NCBI RefSeq assembly: GCF_025398255.1
Contig: NZ_JAODNW010000001.1
Span: forward strand, 62,001-126,000
Direction of reading: 5' to 3'
Source of the DNA: Chelativorans intermedius
GTDB lineage: Bacteria; Pseudomonadota; Alphaproteobacteria; Rhizobiales; Rhizobiaceae
DNA length: 64,000 nucleotides
Positions 18,354 through 26,658 of this stretch are shown one piece after another; positions within the stretch are counted from its first letter, which is position 1; each line of letters begins with the position of its first letter. The notes below the pieces were generated by a model, which saw only the letters and a program-made list of their open reading frames with translations, had not been told where the DNA came from and searched no databases. A program made the position numbers and the translations under genes.

Positions 18354-18363
18354 AGCCGCCATG

Positions 18364-18387
18364 GAAAGGCCGGGCAACCGGCCTTTC
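18364..18387 (+). terminator. rho-independent terminator after the lipoprotein gene
   Basis: A 10-bp stem GAAAGGCCGG / CCGGCCTTTC with a GCAA tetraloop is followed by a short T-rich run (tttcg). It separates the lipoprotein gene from the TerB-J gene. Confidence 0.7.
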
Positions 18388-18491
18388 TTTCGCCTCGATC
18401 CAGCGCCGAGAGGCAGGCTTTCCCGAGGCGGTGGAACAGGGCGAAAATCCGTTCTCGTCTTCTGGGTAAAATCGTTTTAGAAAACCCGGCA

Positions 18492-19199
18492 ATGGGTATT
18501 CTGGTTCGTATTTCAGAGCTTTTCTCGCGTGCCTCCGGCGGGATTTCGGCGTTGGTGGAGGCGGTGCGCACGGCGTTCGCCGGCGACCCGCAGCTTCGCC
18601 GGCGGGTGGCGTTCTCCATCGCGCTCATTGCGCTGTCGGCCAAGATGGCCAAGGCGGATGGCGTCGTCACCACCGACGAGGTGCGTGCCTTCCACGAGAT
18701 CTTTTCCGTGCCGCGCGAGGAGCTGCGCAACGTCGAGCGCCTGTACAATCTCGCCAAGCAGGATGTGGCAGGATTCGAGATCTACGCGCGGCAGATGGCG
18801 GGCCTGTGCGGCTCGGGCGAGCGCAACTGCCCCATGCTTGAGGACATTCTCGACGGGCTGTTTCACATCGCCAAGGCCGATGGTGTGCTTCACGAGCGCG
18901 AGCAGGCGTTCCTTTCGCGCGTTGCGGAGATTTTCGGCATCGACGCTGCGCACTATGCGCGGATTCGCGCCCGGCACGTGGCGATGGGAGACGCCGATCC
19001 CTACCTGCTTCTGGGGGTGGCGCGCGATGCGCCATTCGAGGAGATCCGCCGTCGCTACCGACAGCTTGCGGCGGAAAACCATCCCGACCGCCTGGTCGCC
19101 CGCGGTGTGCCCGAAGAGTTCATCGCCATTGCCAATGCCCGTCTCGCCGCGCTCAACGCGGCCTATGAGCAACTCGAGAAGACCCGGCGCCCGGCATGA
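18492..19199 (+). CDS. TerB-like plus J-domain protein (DjlA-like, soluble)
   Basis: A 235-residue protein. Residues about 35-150 are a TerB/DjlA-type helical domain with two repeats of an Asp-rich element (AKMAKADGVVTTDEVRAF, 50-67, and HIAKADGVLHEREQAF, 125-140). Residues about 169-232 are a J domain with the HPD motif at 197-199. This is the DjlA order, but there is no N-terminal membrane helix, so it is probably cytosolic. It should stimulate DnaK ATPase. Its stop overlaps the start of the amidase gene by 4 bases (ATGA), linking a co-chaperone to cell-wall amidase production. Confidence 0.9.
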   Translation: MGILVRISELFSRASGGISALVEAVRTAFAGDPQLRRRVAFSIALIALSAKMAKADGVVTTDEVRAFHEIFSVPREELRNVERLYNLAKQDVAGFEIYARQMAGLCGSGERNCPMLEDILDGLFHIAKADGVLHEREQAFLSRVAEIFGIDAAHYARIRARHVAMGDADPYLLLGVARDAPFEEIRRRYRQLAAENHPDRLVARGVPEEFIAIANARLAALNAAYEQLEKTRRPA

Positions 19200-19966
19200 G
19201 CGGCTTTGTCGCCGACTACGCGTCCGCAACGGTTCATCCCTCGCCCAATTTCGGTGTGCGGCGCAGCGGCATGAGGCCGGATGCCGTGATCCTGCACTAC
19301 ACGGGCATGGACAGCGCGGAAGCGGCGGAATGCCGCCTGTGCGACCCGGCAGCCGAGGTGTCGGCCCACTATCTGGTCCACGAGGACGGCCGCGTGGTCC
19401 AGATGGTGGCGGAGGCGGCGCGCGCCTGGCACGCGGGGCGCGCCTCCTGGCAGGGCCTGAGCGACGTCAACTCCTTCTCCATCGGAATCGAGATCGTCAA
19501 TCCCGGCCATGCCGGCGGCTATCCCGATTTTCCCGAATCGCAGATCGCCGCCGTGATCGCTCTTTGCCGCGACATCTGCCGCCGCCATGGCATCGCCGCG
19601 CACCGGGTTCTCGCCCACTCGGATGTGGCACCTGGTCGCAAGGTGGATCCGGGCGAGAAGTTTCCCTGGCACCGCCTGGCCCGCGAAGGGGTGGGCCATT
19701 ATGTCGCCCCGACCCCGCTTCGCGCCGGGCCGTCGCTTGCGGAAGGGGATGAAGGCGAGGCTGTCCGCACGCTTCAGGAGATGCTCGCACGCTACGGTTA
19801 TGGAGTTGAAACTACTGGTTTCTTCGATTCCTTCACCACAACCGTAGTGCGTGCCTTCCAGCGCCATTTCCGGCCGGCGCGCGTCGACGGCATTGCCGAT
19901 GTTTCGACGCGTGACACGCTGGCACGGTTGCTGGCCGCGCTGCCCCGGGGCGCAGCGAGCCGTTAA
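19196..19966 (+). CDS. AmpD-like N-acetylmuramoyl-L-alanine amidase with peptidoglycan-binding domain
   Basis: A 256-residue protein. The Amidase_2 domain (about 10-165) shows the zinc ligands His34 (VILHYTG), His141 (LAHSDVAPGRKVDPG) and Asp151, matching the AmpD pattern. Residues about 178-245 are a PG_binding_1 repeat (LAEGDEGEAVRTLQEML). AmpD-type enzymes cut the amide between MurNAc (or anhydro-MurNAc) and the stem peptide and thereby control recycling; the added binding domain and lack of signal peptide leave open whether it acts in the cytosol. The ATG at 19196 overlaps the stop of the TerB-J gene. A terminator follows at 20035. Confidence 0.93.
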   Translation: MSGFVADYASATVHPSPNFGVRRSGMRPDAVILHYTGMDSAEAAECRLCDPAAEVSAHYLVHEDGRVVQMVAEAARAWHAGRASWQGLSDVNSFSIGIEIVNPGHAGGYPDFPESQIAAVIALCRDICRRHGIAAHRVLAHSDVAPGRKVDPGEKFPWHRLAREGVGHYVAPTPLRAGPSLAEGDEGEAVRTLQEMLARYGYGVETTGFFDSFTTTVVRAFQRHFRPARVDGIADVSTRDTLARLLAALPRGAASR

Positions 19967-20034
19967 CAAATGTTTCCGAATCGTTACTCTTTTTGAGAAG
20001 ACAAGCCCTTTTTGGCACAACTTTGCCTGCGAGA

Positions 20035-20066
20035 GCCGCCGCCGATCGACGGCGGCAATTCTTTTT
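20035..20066 (+). terminator. rho-independent terminator after the amidase gene
   Basis: A 7-bp GC stem GCCGCCG / CGGCGGC with an 8-base loop (CCGATCGA) is followed by AATTCTTTTT. It lies 68 bp after the amidase stop. Confidence 0.75.
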
Positions 20067-20126
20067 CCCGCCGTTCCTGTCTGTAATCGCGCCGCGTCCG
20101 CGGCGACAAATGAACGGTAGATACAT

Positions 20127-20762
20127 ATGAGCACGAAAATATTTGCTGCGGCGGCCTTTGCCGTCGTGATGTCCGCGTGCGGCGCCGAGGCCGCAAACCG
20201 GGTGGAGAGGGGGCCGTCGGGGGACGCCGAGACGGCAAGCGCCGAGAACGCCTCGCTTGCCCCTCTGCTCAAGAAGATCATTCGCGGCGGAAAGTCTCCC
20301 GCCGAAGACGAGGAGGTGGACGACATCAAGACCGCCTCGATAGGTGCCGCCCGTGGCGCCGATGCGGGGAAGAAAAAGGCCGCCGAGAGGCCGCCCTTCC
20401 ACGACATCGTCTCGCGCTATGCCTCGAAATACGGGGTTCCCGAGGATCTGGCGCACGCCGTCATCTCGGTGGAAAGCAACTACCGGCCCAACGCACGGGG
20501 CCGTGCCGGCGAGGTGGGGCTCATGCAGATCAAGCCCGCGACGGCCCGTGGCCTCGGCTATCGCGGCTCTGTGAAGGCGCTCTACGAACCGGAGACGAAC
20601 ATCAAGTACGGCATGAAGTATCTGGCCGGTGCCTACGAGCTGGGCGGCGGCGATACCTGCGGCACGATCCTGCGCTACAATGCCGGCCACGGCGCCAAGC
20701 GCATGAACCCCGTCTCCTCCGCCTATTGCGCGAAGGTGAAGCGGATTTTGGCGGGCAAATAG
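20127..20762 (+). CDS. SLT-domain lytic transglycosylase, exported
   Basis: A 211-residue protein. Residues 1-23 are a signal sequence with a lipobox-like VVMSAC (Cys18), so it may be a lipoprotein. The segment 25-90 is charged and low in complexity. Residues about 91-205 form the SLT fold: AVISVESNYRPNARG with the catalytic Glu116, GEVGLMQIKPATARGLGY, and AYELGGGDTCGTILRYNAGHG. It would cleave glycan strands to anhydro-MurNAc products. It lies after the amidase terminator, so it is a separate unit, but three peptidoglycan enzymes stand within 2 kb of the dcw cluster. It ends 46 bp before rnpB. Confidence 0.93.
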   Translation: MSTKIFAAAAFAVVMSACGAEAANRVERGPSGDAETASAENASLAPLLKKIIRGGKSPAEDEEVDDIKTASIGAARGADAGKKKAAERPPFHDIVSRYASKYGVPEDLAHAVISVESNYRPNARGRAGEVGLMQIKPATARGLGYRGSVKALYEPETNIKYGMKYLAGAYELGGGDTCGTILRYNAGHGAKRMNPVSSAYCAKVKRILAGK

Positions 20763-20773
20763 GTCAGAGGCCA

Positions 20774-20804
20774 TTGCCTCGCGGCACCAAAATCCCTTTA
20801 TACG
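20774..20804 (+). promoter_or_regulatory. possible rnpB promoter
   Basis: TTGCCT (20774-20779) and TATACG (20799-20804) precede the rnpB 5' end at about 20809. The 19-bp spacing is longer than usual, so the pairing is uncertain, but the TATA box is 5 bp from the predicted 5' end and at the right distance. Confidence 0.35.
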
Positions 20805-20808
20805 GGAC

Positions 20809-21203
20809 ACCAGCCGGTCGGACGGCCGCACGCGCCCGTGGTGCGTGAGGAAAGTCCGGGCTCCGCGGAAACACGGTGCCGGGTAATGCCCGGCGGGGGC
20901 GACCCCAGGGAAAGTGCCACAGAAAGCAGACCGCCCCCCGCCGGCTTGGCAGGGGGTAAGGGTGAAAGGGTGGGGCAAGAGCCCACCGCGCGCCTGGCAA
21001 CAGGCGCGGCACGGCAAACCCCACCGGGAGCAAGACCGAATAGGAACGGCACGAAGGGCAACCTTCAGGGGCGGTTTCCGGCCCTGCCGTTCGGGTAGGT
21101 TGCTTGAGGCCGGCGGCAACGCCGGTCCCAGATGAATGGCCGTCACGTCCGGGCCGGCTTGTCCGGCGCGGACGTACAGAACCCGGCTTACAGACCGGCT
21201 GGT
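20809..21203 (+). ncRNA. rnpB: RNase P RNA (bacterial type A)
   Basis: The segment has the conserved 5' core GAGGAAAGTCCGGGCTCC at 20847 and the 3' core AGAACCCGGCTTACAGACCG near 21178. The ends pair over 11 bp: ACCAGCCGGTC (20809-20819) with GACCGGCTGGT (21193-21203), which is helix P1. It is about 395 nt long, usual for alphaproteobacteria, and is followed at once by a T-rich stretch (ATTTTTCTTTCTG) that can act as terminator. It encodes the catalytic RNA that trims tRNA 5' ends. Any short protein frames here are spurious. Confidence 0.97.
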
Positions 21204-21586
21204 ATTTTTCTTTCTGTTCTTCAATGGCTTGTGCCGTTTCCCTCGGAAGACGATTCATTCTCCGGCGCCCGTCTGCTCCGTTTTCCCGTGCCTTCTCAAC
21301 GCTTCGTTAGGCTTAACGCGCGATAAATGGTGACTTCCGGCAAATTGCTGGAATCCCGGCGCAATCCGGCTTGGTGAGAGCTATTCCCATTGACGCCCAT
21401 CTATGCCCATGATATCCCATAAATCCAGCCAGGTTGTTGTCTCAAACGGAGTTGGAAGGCTGCGCGGCCGCATGTGCGGACGCCGGGAAGTGTCGTGCCT
21501 GGTGACGGGAGACGATCGGAAGGCCGCGCCATGGCGCGGGCGGAGCAATTCAGAGGGGCGAGACGCCGTAGCGGCCGTGGCGGAGC
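21204..21586. other. gene-free control region between rnpB and mraZ
   Basis: About 380 bp without a credible gene. It holds the T-rich end of rnpB, a TTAA-N7-TAAA stretch (21313-21327) that is close to a CtrA box, one GAATC site near 21350, and the MraZ operator at 21386-21420. From 21421 to the mraZ start I see only a GC-rich leader of about 165 bp. Confidence 0.6.
21386..21420 (+). promoter_or_regulatory. MraZ operator: four CCCAT boxes at 10-bp spacing
   Basis: CCCAT occurs at 21386, 21396, 21406 and 21416 with 5-bp spacers, that is ATGGG four times on the other strand. MraZ of other bacteria binds direct TGGG-N5 type repeats upstream of its own gene. The boxes overlap a TTGACG (21390-21395) and TATCCC (21413-21418) pair with 17-bp spacing, a plausible promoter, so binding would repress the whole dcw cluster. 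Confidence 0.78.
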
Positions 21587-22051
21587 ATGGATCGGTTCTT
21601 ATCCAGCGCGATCAACAGGATCGACTCCAAGGGGCGGGTTTCCGTCCCGGCACACTTCCGCGCGGTGGTGCAGAGGCGCGGATTTGCCGACCTTTACGCC
21701 CTGAGGGCGCTGGACGTGCCGGCGATGGATGTGGGCGGCCCGGACCTTCTCGACCGATACGAGCAGCGCATCGCGCTGGAGGACCCCTTCCTGCAGACGG
21801 CGGACGACATGTCCTTTTTCGTGCATGGCGATGGCAGCTTCCTGAAGCTGGACCAGGATGGCCGCATCACGGTCACGGACTTCGTGCGCGAGCATACGGG
21901 GATCACCACGCAGGTGGCGTTCGTGGGGCGGGGGCTGTTCTTTCAGATGTGGGAGCCGGAGCGCCTGCGCGCCCATGGCGAGCAGGTGCGCGCCCGGCTG
22001 TTGAAGTTGCGGCAACGGGCCTCCGAGGCCCGCGCCGCGCATACGGAATGA
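21587..22051 (+). CDS. mraZ: MraZ, DNA-binding regulator of the dcw cluster
   Basis: A 154-residue protein with two SpoVT-AbrB type repeats. The start [20 protein letters not shown] and the second repeat with [18 protein letters not shown] carry the SKGR and DGR turns of the family. MraZ forms a ring-shaped oligomer and binds repeated boxes in its own promoter; the four CCCAT boxes at 21386-21420 are the obvious target. It is the first gene of the cluster. Its TGA overlaps the ATGATG start of rsmH. Confidence 0.95.
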   Translation: MDRFLSSAINRIDSKGRVSVPAHFRAVVQRRGFADLYALRALDVPAMDVGGPDLLDRYEQRIALEDPFLQTADDMSFFVHGDGSFLKLDQDGRITVTDFVREHTGITTQVAFVGRGLFFQMWEPERLRAHGEQVRARLLKLRQRASEARAAHTE

Positions 22052-23073
22052 TGGCGGGCCCCGGCGGCGAAAGCCAGGCCGGTGGCGGACCGGCCCGCCA
22101 CATTCCGGTCCTTCTCGATGCGGTGGTCGCTGCGCTCGATCCCGCGCCGGGCAAGACCGTCCTCGACGGCACGTTCGGCGCCGGCGGCTACGCGCAGGCG
22201 CTTCTGGAACGCGGCGCGCAGGTGGTGGCGATCGACCGCGACCCCGAGGCGGTGGCCGGCGGGCAGGCGCTGGTCGAGCGTTTTGCCGGGCGGCTGAGGC
22301 TCGTGCAGGGCCGCTTCTCGCGGATGGAGGCCGTCGCCGGCAGGCCCGTCGATGGGGTGGTTCTCGATGTCGGCGTCTCCTCCATGCAGCTCGACGAGGC
22401 CGAGCGCGGTTTCTCCTTCCGCAGGCGGGGCCCCCTCGACATGCGCATGGAGCGGCAGGGCCCGAGCGCGGCGGATGTCGTCAACACCTTCAGGGCGAAC
22501 GACCTGGCGCGCATCTTCAGCCTGCTTGGCGAGGAGCGCCACGCCGGCCGCATCGCCCGCGCCATCGAGCGGCGGCGGGCGGAAAGGCCCTTCGAGACCA
22601 CGGACGATCTGGCAGCCCTGATCGAGCGCACGCTGGGCCGCCACCCGAGCGACAGGATCCATCCCGCCACGCGCGTCTTCCAGGGGCTGCGCATCTTCGT
22701 CAACGACGAGCTGGGGGAGCTGGCGCGCGCGCTGTTTGCGGCCGAGCGCCTCCTGAAGCCCGGCGGCGTGCTGGCCGTCGTCAGCTTCCATTCGCTGGAG
22801 GACCGCATCGTCAAGCGCTTCCTGGCTGCCCGCTCGGGAAGCGGTGGCGGCTCGCGCCACCTGCCGGAGGCCGCCGTGCCGCGTCCCACCTTCGAGAAGC
22901 CGGCAAAGCCGGTCTCGCCGGGCAGCGCGGAGACGGAGGCGAATCCGCGCGCCCGTTCGGCCCGCCTGCGCGCAGCGCGGCGCACCGCGGCCCCGGCGGG
23001 GTCAGAGGATTTCGACAGCCTGGGCGTGCCGGCGCTTTTCGTCACGGCACAGCTCGGCGGCAAGGCGAGGTAG
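22048..23073 (+). CDS. rsmH: 16S rRNA (cytosine(1402)-N4)-methyltransferase RsmH
   Basis: A 341-residue SAM enzyme (formerly MraW). Motifs are [13 protein letters not shown], the SAM loop [32 protein letters not shown], and [16 protein letters not shown] near residue 250. It methylates N4 of C1402 in the decoding centre of 16S rRNA. Two ATG codons stand in line at 22048 and 22051; I use the first. The C-terminal 60 residues are basic and Pro-rich, as often in alphaproteobacteria. It overlaps mraZ by 4 bases and precedes ftsL by 4 bp. Confidence 0.95.
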   Translation: MMAGPGGESQAGGGPARHIPVLLDAVVAALDPAPGKTVLDGTFGAGGYAQALLERGAQVVAIDRDPEAVAGGQALVERFAGRLRLVQGRFSRMEAVAGRPVDGVVLDVGVSSMQLDEAERGFSFRRRGPLDMRMERQGPSAADVVNTFRANDLARIFSLLGEERHAGRIARAIERRRAERPFETTDDLAALIERTLGRHPSDRIHPATRVFQGLRIFVNDELGELARALFAAERLLKPGGVLAVVSFHSLEDRIVKRFLAARSGSGGGSRHLPEAAVPRPTFEKPAKPVSPGSAETEANPRARSARLRAARRTAAPAGSEDFDSLGVPALFVTAQLGGKAR

Positions 23074-23077
23074 GCCC

Positions 23078-23446
23078 GTGTTCGTGTTCCGCACCACAGA
23101 TGTCGTCCTTATTGCGGTCATGCTCTCGGCGGCGGCCTTCACCTACAAGACCAAGCATGACGCGGAGGCCATGATGCGCCGGGTGAGCGAGCTTGAGACC
23201 GGGATCCAGCTCGAAAAGGATGCGATCAACGTGCTGAAGGCCGACTGGAGCCTGCTCACGCAGCCGGGACGGCTGGAGACGCTGACAGAGATCTACAAGG
23301 ACGAGCTGGGCCTGGCCGTGCTCGACCCCCGCCAGATCGCCCAGCCCCAGGCGCTGGGCGCCATCCCGCTGCGCGACGACCTGCTGGTGGCCGAGGACGG
23401 GCAGGCGGCGAGCGACCCCGTGGTCACCGGAGGTGTGCACCCATGA
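23078..23446 (+). CDS. ftsL: cell division protein FtsL
   Basis: A 122-residue bitopic membrane protein. The single helix is about 8-24 (VVLIAVMLSAAAFTYKT), followed by a coiled-coil (ELETGIQLEKDAINVLKADW) and the conserved LLTQPGRLETLTEIY motif. FtsL forms a complex with FtsB and FtsQ that activates septal synthesis by FtsW-FtsI. The start is GTG at 23078; a second GTG at 23084 is possible. Gene position between rsmH and ftsI and overlap (ATGA) with ftsI confirm the identity. The product is too divergent to name by sequence alone. Confidence 0.9.
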   Translation: MFVFRTTDVVLIAVMLSAAAFTYKTKHDAEAMMRRVSELETGIQLEKDAINVLKADWSLLTQPGRLETLTEIYKDELGLAVLDPRQIAQPQALGAIPLRDDLLVAEDGQAASDPVVTGGVHP

Positions 23447-25149
23447 GGCTGTGGAGGCGAAAGGGGGGCGGGCCCGCGCAGGCCGGAGCCATCGTGGTGG
23501 AAGGGGCGCGCAAGGCCGGCGGCGGGCGCTCGCGCAGCCGCGTGTTCATGGCCATGGCCGTGCTGTTTGCCATCTATGCGGCCATCGGCGCGCGGCTTGT
23601 CCATCTCGGCATGGCCGAGGAGGACGTTGCCAGGCTGCCGGAAAGCCGGCCCACCGCCTCGCGCCCCGATATCGTGGACCGCAATGGCGAGGTGCTGGCG
23701 ACCGACATCAAGACCGCCTCGCTCTATGCCGAGCCGCGACGCATCGCCTTCATCGACGAAACCATCGAGAAGCTGCAGACGGTGCTGCCCGATCTCGACT
23801 ACGAGCAGACCTATCGCAGGCTGGATTCGGATGCCGGCTTCGTGTGGCTGCGTCGCCAGCTCTCGCCGCGCCAGCAGGCGGAAATCCTGGCGCTCGGCAT
23901 TCCGGGCCTCGGCTTCCGCACGGAGAAGCGTCGCTTCTATCCCGGCGGCCCCACCGCCTCACACATTCTGGGCCTCGTCAACATCGACAACAAGGGCATC
24001 GCCGGCCTGGAGAAATATATCGACGACCAGGGCCTCGCCGATCTTCAGGCCTTGGGCCTTGCCAGCCCGGAGACACTGAAGCCGGTGCGCCTTTCCATCG
24101 ACCTCGGGGTGCAGCACGTCTTGCGCGACGAGCTTGCCAGAGCCATGGAGCGCTATCAGGCCATCGCGGCTGGCGGCGTGATCCTGAACGCGCGCACCGG
24201 CGAGGTCATGGCCATGGCCTCGCTGCCCGACTACGATCCGAACAACCCGCACAACGCGCTCGAAAAGGATCGGCTCAACCGCATGTCGGCCGGCGTCTTC
24301 GAGATGGGTTCGACCTTCAAGCTGTTCACCACCGCCATGGCGCTCGACTCAGGACTCGTCAGCATCGACGACCGTTTCGACGCTACGCGCCCCTTGCGTT
24401 TCGGCCGTTTCACGATCAACGACTTCCACGGCAAGCACCGCGTGCTGTCGGTGCCGGAGATCTTCATCTATTCCTCCAACATCGGCACGGCCAAGATGGC
24501 CGACGTGGTGGGCATCGAGGGGCATCGCGAATTTCTCAAGCGCATCGGCCTGCTTAACCGCCTGGAAACCGAGCTGCCGGAGGTTGCGCACCCCACCGAA
24601 CCGAGGGAATGGAAGAAGCTCAACTCGATCACCATCTCCTACGGCCATGGCATGGCCACCACGCCGCTGCAGACGGCGGTGGCCGCGGCGGCCATGCTGA
24701 ATGGCGGGAAGCTGATGCCCCCCACCTTCCTGCCGCGCTCGCAGGAGGAGGCGCAGGCCGTCGCCAGGCAGGTGATCTCGCCGGAGACGAGCGCCCAGAT
24801 GCGCTATCTCTTCCGCCTCAACGCAGAGAAGGGCTCGGGCCGGCGCGCCCGGGTGGAGGGTTACAGCGTGGGCGGCAAGACCGGAACGGCCGAGAAGGTG
24901 GTGAACGGCCGCTATTCCAGCGACGCGCGCTTCAACGCCTTCATTGCCGGCTTCCCGGCCGATGATCCCGACTATGTGGTGCTGGTCGTCATCGACGAAC
25001 CGAAGCCCGAACGTCCCGGCATCGGGGCCACGGCGGGCCTCAACGCCGCTCCAACCGTCGCCAACATTATCCGCCGTGCCGCACCGATACTTGGCGTCCA
25101 GCCGGATTTCGGCCATGAAAGTGAGGCTTTGCTGGTTTCCTATCAGTGA
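23443..25149 (+). CDS. ftsI: FtsI (PBP3), septal peptidoglycan transpeptidase
   Basis: A 568-residue class B penicillin-binding protein. A cytoplasmic tail (1-33) and one membrane helix (about 34-52) are followed by the dimerisation domain and the transpeptidase domain. Catalytic motifs are STFK (290-293, Ser290), SSN (344-346) and KTG (479-481). It cross-links septal peptidoglycan and works with FtsW. The start overlaps ftsL (ATGA). The 54-bp gap to murE holds no gene. Confidence 0.97.
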   Translation: MRLWRRKGGGPAQAGAIVVEGARKAGGGRSRSRVFMAMAVLFAIYAAIGARLVHLGMAEEDVARLPESRPTASRPDIVDRNGEVLATDIKTASLYAEPRRIAFIDETIEKLQTVLPDLDYEQTYRRLDSDAGFVWLRRQLSPRQQAEILALGIPGLGFRTEKRRFYPGGPTASHILGLVNIDNKGIAGLEKYIDDQGLADLQALGLASPETLKPVRLSIDLGVQHVLRDELARAMERYQAIAAGGVILNARTGEVMAMASLPDYDPNNPHNALEKDRLNRMSAGVFEMGSTFKLFTTAMALDSGLVSIDDRFDATRPLRFGRFTINDFHGKHRVLSVPEIFIYSSNIGTAKMADVVGIEGHREFLKRIGLLNRLETELPEVAHPTEPREWKKLNSITISYGHGMATTPLQTAVAAAAMLNGGKLMPPTFLPRSQEEAQAVARQVISPETSAQMRYLFRLNAEKGSGRRARVEGYSVGGKTGTAEKVVNGRYSSDARFNAFIAGFPADDPDYVVLVVIDEPKPERPGIGATAGLNAAPTVANIIRRAAPILGVQPDFGHESEALLVSYQ

Positions 25150-25203
25150 TTCCCGCAAGCCAAAAAACCACGCGGGCAGCCGCAGGAAGAATTCTGGGAC
25201 GTG

Positions 25204-26658
25204 ATGAAGCTGGGTGAATTTGCCGACATCCTGCCGCTGGAGGGGACAGCGGGCCAAGATCTGCGGATCGCCGGCCTGTCTTCCGATTCACGGCGGGTGG
25301 CGGCTGGCGATGTGTTCTTCGCCCTGGCCGGCAGCCGCGCCGACGGAGCGGCCTTTGCCGCCGATGCGGTGCGCCGCGGGGCGGTGGCGGTGGTGGCCGC
25401 GCCGCGCGCGGTGGCTGACGACCTCGGCGTTCCCGTCATCGAGGTGGCGGACCCGCGCCGCGCCTTAGCCCTTGCCGCCGCGCGCCTGCACGCTGGCCAG
25501 CCGGCCACCATGGTGGCGGTCACGGGCACCAGCGGCAAGACGTCCGTCGCCGCATTCACCCGCCAGATATGGGCGCGCACGGGGCTTGCCGCGGCCTCCA
25601 TCGGCACCACCGGCGTCGTGGCGCCGGGGCGCGAGGAGTATGGCGAGCTGACGACGCCCGATCCGGTGTCGTTGCACCGGCTTCTGAAGGAGCTTGCGGA
25701 AAGCGGCGTCACCCACGCGGCGATGGAAGCTTCCAGCCACGGGCTCGACCAGCGCCGCCTCGACGGCGTGCGCCTGTCGGCTGGCGGCTTCACCAATCTC
25801 GGCCGCGACCACATGGACTACCATCCCACGGTCGAGCACTATCACCGCACCAAGATGCGCCTGTTCGACACGCTCCTGCCTAGGGGCGCGCCGGCCGTCG
25901 TCTTCGCCGACGACGCCTGGTCGGATGCCACGGCTAAGGCGGTGCGCGCGGCGGGGCTTGAACTTCTCACCGTCGGGCGCAAGGGCACCTTCCTCGCGCT
26001 CAAGCGCGTCGAGCACGAGCGCCACCGCCAGCGCGCGGAGATTGCGCATGGAGGCACGATCCACGAGATCGTCCTGCCGCTGGCCGGGGACTTTCAGGTC
26101 GCCAACGCGCTTGTGGCCGCCGGCCTTGCCATTGCCAGCGGCATCGCGCCACAGGCAGCCCTTTCCGCCCTCGAGCATCTGCAGGGCGCTTCCGGCCGTC
26201 TGGAGCTTGTGGGCGTGGCGGGCAACGGCGCGCAATGCTATGTCGACTATGCCCACAAGCCAGAGGCGCTGGAGAACGTTCTCCAGGCCGTCAGGCCGTT
26301 CACCACGGGGCGCGTCATCGTCGTCTTCGGCTGCGGCGGAGACCGGGACCGGCTCAAGCGGCCGATCATGGGAGAGATTGCCGGCCGGCTGGCCGATGTC
26401 GTCATCGTGACCGACGACAACCCGCGCTCCGAGGACCCCGCCGCCATCCGAGCGGCCATCATGGAGGCGGTGCCGTCTGCCACGGAAATCGGCGACCGGC
26501 GGGCGGCAATCCGCGCCGCCGTCGCCATGCTCGAGACAGGCGACACGCTGGTGGTGGCCGGGAAGGGGCACGAGATCGGTCAGGAAATCGCCGGCAGGAA
26601 GCATCATTTTTCCGATCACGAGGAGGTGCGGCAGGCACTCGGGGAGAAGGGCGCGTGA
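25204..26658 (+). CDS. murE: MurE, UDP-MurNAc-L-Ala-D-Glu:meso-DAP ligase
   Basis: A 484-residue Mur ligase. The P-loop is TGTSGKTS (107-114). DNPR at 405-408 is the recognition motif for meso-diaminopimelate, so this MurE adds meso-DAP, as expected for a Gram-negative wall. The KPEALENVL segment and the [12 protein letters not shown] region are typical. The ATG at 25204 is used; a GTG just before it is in frame. It ends with a 4-base overlap on the murF GTG (GTGA). Confidence 0.97.
   Translation: MKLGEFADILPLEGTAGQDLRIAGLSSDSRRVAAGDVFFALAGSRADGAAFAADAVRRGAVAVVAAPRAVADDLGVPVIEVADPRRALALAAARLHAGQPATMVAVTGTSGKTSVAAFTRQIWARTGLAAASIGTTGVVAPGREEYGELTTPDPVSLHRLLKELAESGVTHAAMEASSHGLDQRRLDGVRLSAGGFTNLGRDHMDYHPTVEHYHRTKMRLFDTLLPRGAPAVVFADDAWSDATAKAVRAAGLELLTVGRKGTFLALKRVEHERHRQRAEIAHGGTIHEIVLPLAGDFQVANALVAAGLAIASGIAPQAALSALEHLQGASGRLELVGVAGNGAQCYVDYAHKPEALENVLQAVRPFTTGRVIVVFGCGGDRDRLKRPIMGEIAGRLADVVIVTDDNPRSEDPAAIRAAIMEAVPSATEIGDRRAAIRAAVAMLETGDTLVVAGKGHEIGQEIAGRKHHFSDHEEVRQALGEKGA

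Noticed and set aside
20838-21333. Several short protein frames inside the RNase P RNA
   Set aside because: The RNA has all core signatures and a closing P1 helix; the frames have no ribosome sites and no protein-like composition.
21386-21420. CRISPR-like short repeats
   Set aside because: The repeat is 5 bp with 5-bp spacers and only four units, which fits a MraZ operator and not a CRISPR array. No cas genes are present.
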